This document shows positions 20,897 to 31,300 of a stretch of 40,229 nt of DNA, in pieces. Source of the stretch: Chromera velia (Eukaryota; Sar; Chromeraceae). Within the stretch, counting starts at the first letter, position 1. Each line of letters opens with the position of its first letter. The stretch lies in the NCBI GenBank assembly GCA_018398765.1, contig JAHBMJ010000311.1, positions 1 through 40,229 on the forward strand. Reading direction: 5' to 3'. The notes beneath the pieces are model-generated. The model made no database searches. It saw only the letters and a list, made by a program, of their open reading frames with translations, and was not told the origin of the DNA. The translations under genes were made by a program, and so were the position numbers.

Positions 20897-22097
20897 TCAG
20901 TAGGCAAGTCGCTCAAGAGACATAATGAGATCTGCTATGGCCCCCGTGAAATACATGCACCACAAGAGAACCAATTTTCCTTCAATTGACCAGGAGGGAA
21001 AGAAGGGAGGAAGGAAGGAAACAGTTCTTCTTATCACAGAGGAAGGCCTTTGCCTTCTATCCATCGACCGGTGCATAAGCAAACAGGACAAACGGGGGGT
21101 CTCTTCTCTCTCTGCCGTTTATTTTCGATTCGACAGTCAGTCAATCAGTCAGTCAGTCAGTCAGACACCGACAGAGAGAGAGACTGCACCTAGGACAAAC
21201 TGCCGTATTCTTAGCTAACTACCCGAACAAGCAACCAACCTACCTACCTTGCTACCTCATCCGAGAACCCCCTTCTCTCCGTGTCCGCACCTCCCTTCAC
21301 TTCCTCTACCGAAGAGGTCAAACCCCGGATGCTCCTCTTTGTGCTCTGCATGCATGCGGATTCGATCACTCACTCACTCACTCATTCACTCACTCACTCA
21401 CGTATTTGGAGGACTTCTGAATGAGAGAGCGCTAGAGTTTCTCTACAGATGGCATGCGCCATTCAAACACATTCAACAGCAGATGCTCCCGTGAGAGTGG
21501 TGGACCACTGTAAGCCTGGGGGAAAAGAGCAAGATTCGGTCACTAGATAATTCAGTCACACAATTCAGCAAACACACAAATCGCAGTGGAATCGAAGAGT
21601 ACAGGAGATAACCAATGAGGAAGAGAGATAGAGCGGAAGAGAGATTTGAATTCTTCGAAGAGCTTTCGGAACAGAAAGAAAAAAGGGGACCATAAGCAAG
21701 CCCCATGACCGACCAAACAGTTATCTATCCCCCCAACATTCTTCCCCCCTTCCCACCCGCCTTCCACCGACCTCCACGCCCTCTTCCACCGCGATCATTT
21801 TTCTGCGCGTCTCGTCCTGTTGGCTCTCCACCCTGTCCACACGCACGTCCACGATGCTCTTCAGATCAGAGAGGGCAGCCGCCAGTGACTCCATCTTCTC
21901 TTTCCCAGAAGCAGAAGCTGCACAAGTTTGATATTGGAAAATATCGGGTGAGAAGAGCCAGGGCGAATGTAAGAAAAAAAGCAGAGCCAACCCTCCGGGG
22001 AGCGCCTCTGCGTGTGTGTGTGTGCGTGCTCGTGTCAGAGAGTCAGAGAGAGAGAGAAAGAGAGAGAGGGAGAGAGAAAGAAAGAGAGAGACAGACA

Positions 22098-22149
<52 letters not shown>

Positions 22150-22150
22150 A

Positions 22151-22194
<44 letters not shown>

Positions 22195-22787
22195 TCTTTG
22201 TTTGTGTCAGGATAGAGAGAAGGCATGCATCTTCAGAGATCCCAAAACGTCTGATGATCCCAAAAGACTTCTAGAAGAGAAATAGCGCAGGTGGAAGACA
22301 AGGCATTGACGGGCAACAAACAGCAACAAGAAGCGGTTCTTGTATTATGAACCCCCCCCAACCCTTCAATAAAAGCCAATTACCAGCTCCCCCCCTCTGC
22401 CCCCACGCTTTCTCCTCTCCTCTCCTCACCGTCTTGGAGGACCTTCACTGCGTCCTGCAATCCAATCAGACACATACATAGATTTTCTTTAGTTGTTGCC
22501 CTCATTGCCACATTGAATCAAAAATAATGCAGAATCTCGAAGGCTACGCGTGTCCTTTGAGAGGCAAACTAAACTAAGTAGTGGAGTAGGCCTAAACTCC
22601 TTTGCCTACAGAGAAAGTGTGGGCACCGCACAGGCAAAGAAAGCGACACATAGACTGAGCGAGTTGATGGCATTTCGTGTTAGGCCCCCGCACAAACTAA
22701 TAGACAGACAGACAGACAGAAAGAAAGAAAGAAAAGAAAGAAAGAAAGAAAGAAAGGAAGAAAGGAAGAAAGGAAGAAAGGAAGAAA

Positions 22788-22821
<34 letters not shown>

Positions 22822-25800
22822 AAAAAAGAAAAGAAAAGAAAAGAAAAGAAAGAAAGAAAGGAAGGAAGGAAGGAAAGAAAGAAAGAAAGAAAGGAAGAAA
22901 GAAAGAAAGAAAGGAAGAAAGAAAGAAAGAAAGAAAGAAAAGAAGAAAAGAAAGGAAGAAAGGAAGAAAGGAAGGAAGAAAGAAAGAAAGAAAGGAAGAA
23001 AGGAAGAAAGAAAATACAGGAGGGTAGGTGTACACCCCACCCACCCTCGAAGGAGGACCGACAGACCGAGAAACCAACCTGATTTCCCGTTTCAGTCGAC
23101 TCCTTCTGTTTCATCAACTGTGAAAGAGAGACCGCCTCGTTCTCCACCGAATCGAGACGCCTCTCCACGGAACTCTGCATCTCCCCGGAGTTCTGCCGGC
23201 ACAGGAAGGAACAAACGAGGCATTCAGCAGGCAGAATTGCTTACAGGAAGACTTTGAACAAATCTGTATGATTTTCTTTCTGTCGCCGGCCCGTCGTTCA
23301 CAATCTTGAAGCCGATTCTCATCGCTGAAAAAGGTTTTTGTTTTGCACTTCCTGTGCAGGACCCACTGGTGTAACTTTTCTTCCTCTCTTCCTTCCTGAT
23401 TCTATTAATTCTGTTACACGTTTACCGTGGAAATCAGGTGAACCTTAAAAAGTTTTGCACCCCAACCTGATGGTGCATTGCAATTTTGCATTGCTTTCGG
23501 CTTTTCTGGACGTATTTGAATCCAACACACAAACAAGATCAGACTCACCTTTTCGATCTGCTGTATTTGGAATTTGAAGCCGTCCGACGATCTCTCCTGC
23601 TTGGCCACTGCCTTCGCGACCTTGCCCAGCTCTGAGGTCAACTTTTCCATGGCACCCCCTCTCTTGGCCCCCTCCCTCTCCGCCTTTCCAATGCGATCGC
23701 ACACGCCCTCCAGGCCCTTCTCCAACGCGGCGATGCTGCCACTCGTCACTGCAAGCTCGGAATCAGCTCTACTTCGCAACTCTCCGTGCGAACGCTCCTG
23801 CTCGGCCAGTCCCCTCATCAACGTCTCCGCCTGAGCACGGAGACCCCCAACGTCCCGATCCACTCGCGTGAGGGCGGCATCGTATCGCGAGGCCATCGAC
23901 TTGGCACACGCCTCCATGTCTGCATTTATTCCCATGCAGAATTCTTTATTTTGATTTATTTTCCTGGTATGAAAATAAATGCACGTATCGGGATGCCATC
24001 GACTTGGCACAAGCCTCCATGTCTGCATGCACAAATCCATCCATGCATCAATCCTTTTATTTTTCCAGCCATCCAGGCAAACAAGAAAAAACCGTCGAAG
24101 AACGACAAGTGAATTTTCTTTTCTAGGCCAATCTCAACTCCGAGCAGACAATTCATTCGCTCTCGTTAAATCAATTCCTGCCTTCCTTCCGTCCGCTCTG
24201 TCGGGCAGAGAGAGACGAAGGTCTACCCGTAGTACATCCAACCTCTCCACCCTCCGAGGTCCATTGGGTGCGTGAAACGGTCTCACAGATTCGCAACCAG
24301 AGAAATTACAGGAAGGAAAAAGAAAAAAAAAACGGAAGAGAAAAGTCGCTGACCTCTGACGCCCTCTCTGATCTTATCGTAAGAAGAGGCCTCGACCTGT
24401 TCCGCTTTCTCCTTCGCGGCCTGTGCGTCGTCCTTCGCCCTCTCCGACAGCCTTCTGGCCTCTGCCGCTGCGTCCTTCGTTGCCTCCTCTGCCCTTTTCA
24501 GAGCGTTCATGCCTGCCTTGAACTGGCCGTCTACCTCCGCCATCCGCCTGTCGACCTCCGACTTGGTGTCCTTCACCTTCTGCTGGAGCTGCACAGACAG
24601 GCAGAACAGAGAGGGAAAGAAATATCTAACGCCATGCACACACGGTTTTTATTTATCTGCAATGACTGGAGAGAGTCAAAAATGATCCTGAGCTGCCTAC
24701 GCCTTGTGTCTCAAGCACAAACCATCAGAGATGGAAGTAAGAACGGCAGATTCATTCAGCAGACAGTCAGAAAGCTTAAGTCAGTGAAGAACCAATTTTG
24801 GATCGAAAAAGCCGAACTTCTCGAGAAAGGCTGCGCAATGAAGGCACAGAAGAAAAAAGTGTTCCCTTTCAGTGTCTGGCGGATCCCGCTCTGTCACTGC
24901 ACTCCGATTGAGAGAGGAATGAAGAAGGAGAGGGTACAAAAAAAGAAACGGCAACAAGAGGGGGGACGATGCACACGTGCACACATTCATGCATTCACTA
25001 CACGCAGAAGAAGAGAGAGAAGTCACCGGCCGACCAACCTGCTGCACAGAAGCCACCGCCGCTGCCCCCTCTCTCCTTGCTGCCTGCACAGCCTGTCTGT
25101 CAGTCGCTGCCGTCTCCTCCACCCTTGCCAACCTCTTGTTGACCTCTGTAGACAACGACGCGTGGACAGACTCTAGATGGTCCAGCCTGTCTGCCCCCTT
25201 CTGAACTTCCGTCTCCAGCGAGTTCAGACTTGTGCTGTGTTTTTCTAAATGTGTTCTGGTCTCTTGGACCTGCGCGTCGAGTCTCTGCACACCCTCGGAC
25301 GCCGCGGACGCACGCTCAGCCACGAGGGCTAACTGTTGATCACACTTCCGAACAGACTCTGCAAAGGAAGAGAGACGGAACTCCAACTTGGCCAACGTCT
25401 CTTGGAAGAACGTCAAGCGCTCCTCGTGACGACTCTGCACTGTCTCCAGACGACCTGCACGGTCTCCTAAACCAGAGACGGCATTTTTGGTCTCCTCTGA
25501 GAGAGACCTCAAGGAGTCAGTCAACTCCCTTTGCACTGTCCCCAATTTTTCCCTCAAGGGTTCTATGGTGTCTGCCAGAATCTTGGCGGTGTTCTGCCTA
25601 GAGACCTCCACCGCCTCTCGCATGGCTGCTTCGGCACCTGCAGCTGCTGTTCTTTCTGCCTGGAGAATTCTTTCTCTGAAACTCTGATCGAGTCTCTGCA
25701 ATCCCGTCTCCGTCTGTTGTTTTGCCGTCTCCAGAGAAGCCTCAAGAGACGAGACGGCACTCTCAAAGCGAGAGGACAAATCTGACAGGGACACCTCGAG

Positions 25801-28268
25801 ACGTTCCGACCTTCTTGCAACCTCCGCTGTCTCCTTCTGCAACCCCGACAGCGCCCCTTCGAGCGAACACCTGACATTCTCGAGCTGCCTCTTCCCCTCC
25901 AACAGGCCCCTCTCGACAGACTCACCCAGTCTTGCGGTCTCCGCCTTCAATAGGGCGGCTGTGCTCATCAGCTGCAGTCAGAAACGATACACGTCCGGTA
26001 AGCGAGGAAGTGTGTGTGGGAGAGAGAATATGGTTATGGAGGGGAGGGGGGAGCGGATGCTCAGGGAAAGAAAGAGAGGGATACGAGCAAACGCAGAGAC
26101 CAAGCTAGAGGCAAAGCATCAACCGATACTCGAAAAAGAAAACACATCATGCGCGGAAAAGCAGAGAGTGAACATAGAAAAACGCGCGATCGGTCCAGTG
26201 GCTCCAAATGCTCTCAGTAGACAGACAAAGAGAGACTTTCAGTTTCGACCGACCGACCGACCGACCGACCGACCGACCTGCTGAGAAGCGTTGGCAGAGA
26301 TCCTCTCTTCCAATTCCTTCAATTGTCCGGGAAGTGACGCTTTGACAGAGGACACATCCTGTTCGACCTTCCCCAGCTGCTGTTTCTGCAAAGCGAGTGA
26401 AGACTGGTGTTCGATCTGCACATTCTCTGCGGTCTTCATCCGACTCCTCGTATCTGTCAACAGAGCCGGAACCTCCCCCAAACTCGCCAGAGAGGATTCC
26501 GACTTCTCTAAGCGCTCCCCGTGACTCTTCACTACTGCTTCTGCCACAGCAACGCGCTGTCGTTGTTTTTGAAGTTCGGAATCAACCATAGAAGTGATCT
26601 CTGCAGCCAAGAAGATGCACGGGAACATGAAATCCTTCATTCACGTTCCGATTTTTGAAGAACATCCATGCATGAGACTGGCTTCTTGGTTGTGAAGTTG
26701 GAAGGAAGAGAAGCCAATCCGATCTCACTCAGAAAGAGTAGGAAGGAGGAGAGAAAGAGAGAAGAGCGCTTTACATCCCACAAGGTATGGAGAAAGTAGA
26801 GTTTGTTTTTTTGTTGTCAGAAAGAAAGTTGCGTGCGTGAAGTTCTACTTCTTCAATTGTGACGCGTCATCCGCAGATCTCTCCTTCCTGATTTCTGTCT
26901 GTCTGTCCTTGGCTGAAAAAAAAACTCGATCTGCACGGCCGGGTGCGTACCTTCTGATTTTGTCCTCAAGGCGAGGGCTGTCTGGCGTTCGTTTTCTGCT
27001 ACCGCGTCTCTGGTCTCTCTCTCGACTCTGCACGCACGCATGGGAGAGGGGAGAGGGGCGGAAGAAGGGGGTGGGGGGACGTGATGCTTCATTCCATTTT
27101 TCTCTCTTTCCAAGAAGGAAGGGGAAGGTGAGAGAAGAAATGACATGTCTCGCGTCAAGAGCAGGAGGGATGAACGCAGGGAAAGGAGCTGAGAGGGATG
27201 AGGGGAAGGGAGAAAGGAAGCAGGGTGACGGCATTGTCTGTCTGCCCACCTCTCGATGTCACCTGTTTGTTGCTGCAAAGCGTCCGTGAGGGAGCTGACG
27301 TCCCTCTCCACCTGATTCATCACAGACGAGACTGCACGAACACAATCCAGGCACGCACACAGAGGGGTGGGTATACAGGCAGGAAGAGAGGTGAATGACA
27401 GTGCCTGAATCTCTGTCACACAGTTGTGTTCCCTTTCAAACTTGCATGTTCAGGAACGAAGGAAGGAAGGGAGGAAGGAAGCCTCTCGACCCCTGGACGA
27501 AACGAACAGACAGCTTTTCCTCTGGAGTGATAGACATGTGCTGGTGCTTTCAGCAGGACAGAGAGAAGGCATTAGACAAAAGACTGGATTACAAGAACCA
27601 AGCAAAATTTTGGAGGGAACGTTGGCTGGCTGTTTTTGGAGAGACGCAGGAACAAAGGAGGGAGGAACAGCAAGAGTCACCCCTGCAGCCCCAAACAGGC
27701 AGCTAGGCACACGCAGCGACTGCGAGACCGAGCTAAAGACTCACTTCCGTCTTTGATGGATTGGCGATTCAATTCGTGGCCCCTCTGAAGCTGGGAGAGC
27801 TGCAAGCAAAATCAGTGTGCCAATGCGAGGGACGGAGATTGAAGGAAAAGACAAACCAGTCGATAGAATTCATTCAAGGTGGATGGGAGATGACAAACGC
27901 CGTCCAATCATGCATCAGGACAGAGGCTGATTCAAACAACTTCCCCTTCCTCCTTCGATCTTCTCCATGCAGATCCAGCACCTCGCCAATCGGGCCGCCC
28001 ACCGAGTGACTGACTAACTGACCTGAGTCTCCACCGATCCCAGTTCCTGTGCTATCTCTGCACACGCACATACATACATACCCACACATTCAAGAAGGCC
28101 CGCAGAAAAGATGAGATAGACAAAAAGCCGACATTCAAACGGTGCCGAAGAGAAGATGAGGATGCGAACAGCACTGAAGAACACCGCGATAGAAAGAGGT
28201 TTCGCCACTTACACATGCAGACACACTCAAGTTTGCCATACACATTACCGATTCATAGATGCGAAAGA

Positions 28269-28310
<42 letters not shown>

Positions 28311-31300
28311 CTTTTTGTTGCTCCCTGTGATACTCTCAAATACCCACAAGACACACGCTCACGGAAGGTGTCCCTACCCTACTTCGATGTCAAAGCACCT
28401 AACAAAACAGGACATCCGGGAGAAATGGTGGTGCAAAACGAAGAAATCTCTCTTGGGTCAACGTACAGCAAACACTACGGAAAGAGCCTACAGGGAGTCC
28501 CCCGCGCTCTCTCTGACCTTTCTTTTGCAGCTTCTGCAGGCAGGCAAAAGGGACAACAACGGAAGGCAGGCAGACAGGGAGGAGATACAACAGCATGAAA
28601 GAAGAAGGTCATGCCACCAAAGTCCAATCTACATTCAGGCCACTCATACAGTCACTGAACAAACACACTCAGGGCCCACAGTCCGAACGGAGAAACACAA
28701 CTAGCTGTACGGGCAAAAAGTGACACGCCAGAAAAAAAGGGAAGCGAACAAGGAGCGAAAGGAGTGAAAAGAAAGACCTAGCTGTCCTCCCTGGTGTGTC
28801 CCCTTTCGCACTCTCTTTCGCCCATGCATCCCCGATTTCCTTCCCCCCCCAACCTGATTGACTCAAATGACTAATGACTGACCATTTCCTCTGCAACTTC
28901 CTGTACTGTCTCTTCAATCCATCGTCTCGTCTCCTTTGCCCCCTCCTCTACAGTCTCTCGGAGAGACACCGACTCCTCCTGCAGACCCCCAGCGCACTCC
29001 CGAATCTCCATACGCAGACTCTGCACACAAGAACAAACAGACAAACAGGTGCATAATCCATCCATCATTAGCCACACTCAATTTCAGACGCCCAAAAAAG
29101 ACCGATGTCGTATGAATTCAACCTGTTGACACACACTCCCTTGAGGTAAGAAAAAACAAACAGAATCCTGCTCGAATCGGATCACTGACTGACCGCCAGT
29201 TTGCTGTCCAGAGCCCCCTTCAGTTCCTCCTGTGCCCCCCTCCATCTCCTGGACTCTTCTTGAATCTTCCCATGAAGCTCGTCCAGTCGCCTCTGTACAG
29301 GAAGGGTCACTCCGTTCATTCCCCCCGCCCCGTCCCCGTCCCTCTCCAGACCCAGACGTCGAAGGGAGGAGTGGGCAGCCTGCGCCCCCACACTCACGGA
29401 CACACAGGGCACTCCCGCTTGCGGAGGGGGGGGGGAGACGGGGGGGGTAGACCCAAGCACGTCGTGCTTGGGAGCCTGCATGTCAGAAGAACGTGGATGC
29501 GTGTATGTATACGCATGCATGAATGTGCATGTACATGATTATTTGGATATATCTGTATGGGCCTTCGCACTATTTTTGGGTCGGAGGGGGGGCGGGGGGG
29601 GGCGGGGGGGGGAAAGATCTTGATCAGCAGAAAAGTGGTTGAGAGAGGAAAAGTGCAAAGCCCTCGCAAAGGATTCGGAAGGCTGGAGGGAGGGTGGAGA
29701 TAAATCAATACAGAAAAACGGAGTGAAAGAAGAAAGAGCTAAAGACTCGATGGAGCAGAATTTTTTTTCCGTGTTGTGGAAAGTCGTTGGATTGAATAAG
29801 TGGTGTCAGAACCTCCAAACACAAGAGCAAAAGCAAGAGCCCTGCTGGAGGATTTACTGACCAATGCGTTGACTCTCTTTGTCAACTCCTTCTGTTGTGT
29901 AGCGGCCGCGTGTTGCTGTTCTCTGAGACGGTCCAGGTCGACCTTCGATTTCTGGTGAGTCGCCGTCAGCTCTCGTAGCTGCACTCAAGAAAGGTGGAAG
30001 GAAGGAGGTTCTAGCAAAAAGTGTTGATGAAACCTACACATCCACGTGTGACTTTCTCTTTTTCTGTCTTCTGCTCTCGCCCTAACTGTCTTTATGGTCA
30101 ACCTGTCCCCCTTCCCTTCTCCAACAATGAACCTGGCCTGACGCTACCCATTCTTTGTTCTCGGAGCAGGAAAAGGAAAGTGAGAGAGAAGATTCAGGGA
30201 AAAACAAAGAAAAGGAGTCAAATATGCCCTGTCTGCCTCCCTCCCATCCCTCTCTCCGACCCACACAAACAAGGAAAGAAATACAAACAGACAGATAAAC
30301 ACAAAAAAGAACAAAAGAAAGGAAAGAAAGAACGACAAAGCAAAAAAAAGAGACGAGACGCACCTCCCTGTCTGTCTCAGTCTTCCACCCATGAGATTCC
30401 ACCACTGCAGCCCGTGTGCTCTCCATAAACTCCCCCAATCTCCTATCGATCCTCCCCAGCCTCCTCTCTTGTTCCCTCAGACTGCGCTCAGTCGAGGCTT
30501 CCACCTCCCGCAGCCGCTGTTGTAGACCCGCCCCCAGGACCCCCTCTCCCTCCTCACCCCTACTCTTCACCCCAGACAATAGAGACCCCCCCCCGGCAGA
30601 CAGAGGCCTCATTTTCTCCTGCTGGTGCTGCTGCTGCTGGGTGTTGGTTCGACCACACAAGGCTGCGAACGGAACAGCACGGGGTGGGGGGGACCCGGCC
30701 AGACTCCGCACACGAGAGGGACTCAGGGGGGCCGACGCTGCCCCCGCAGAATCGCCCCATACGCCCTCACCCCCCCCACCCCCCACAGGGGACGGACACA
30801 CAGTCCCCGCAGTTGTCGACCGGATGGCCGCAGATGGCCCGCCCCCTGTGACCATGCCGCCAGCTGAGGTGACTGCGGCGGCAAGGAGCATTTGAGAGGG
30901 GAGGGCTGCAGAGCGGGGAGTCGTTGGAGATGGAGCAGCCCCAGGGAGGGGGTGTGCACCCATGGCGGCCAGTTTGGCTGTATCGACCTGTCTCTGTAGA
31001 GAGGAGCAACGCTCAGAGAGACCCTCGAGGCCTTCGGAAACTTGCTTTTCTGTGGCTTCACCGCGTGCTGTGATTTCTTCTCTCACACGCTCGAGGGTCA
31101 TGTCGATATGCTCATGTGAGGCCTCTCGCACGGAGTCGATGATTTCTCTGAGAGCCTTCACAGACGCCTCTCTTTCTACTCTCTCTCTGTTATTAGTCTC
31201 CTCAATCAAGGTTTGCATATGCTCTGCTAAAACTTCTAAATTGTCACATCGAGTCCGCACGGCTGCCAAATCTTCTCCCTGTGCATGCACTCGCACAGAC

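Noticed and set aside
21705-22285. Arg/Glu-rich plus-strand ORFs
   Set aside because: Translations of (GA)n/(CA)n repeats opposite exon 19 of the minus-strand gene.
22606-23257. Long ORFs of Phe/Leu/Ser (minus) and Lys/Glu/Arg (plus)
   Set aside because: Translations of the (GAAA)n microsatellite.
23984-24022. A separate cassette exon
   Set aside because: It has an acceptor but no convincing donor (GTGCAT); treated as a duplicated exon start until transcripts show use.
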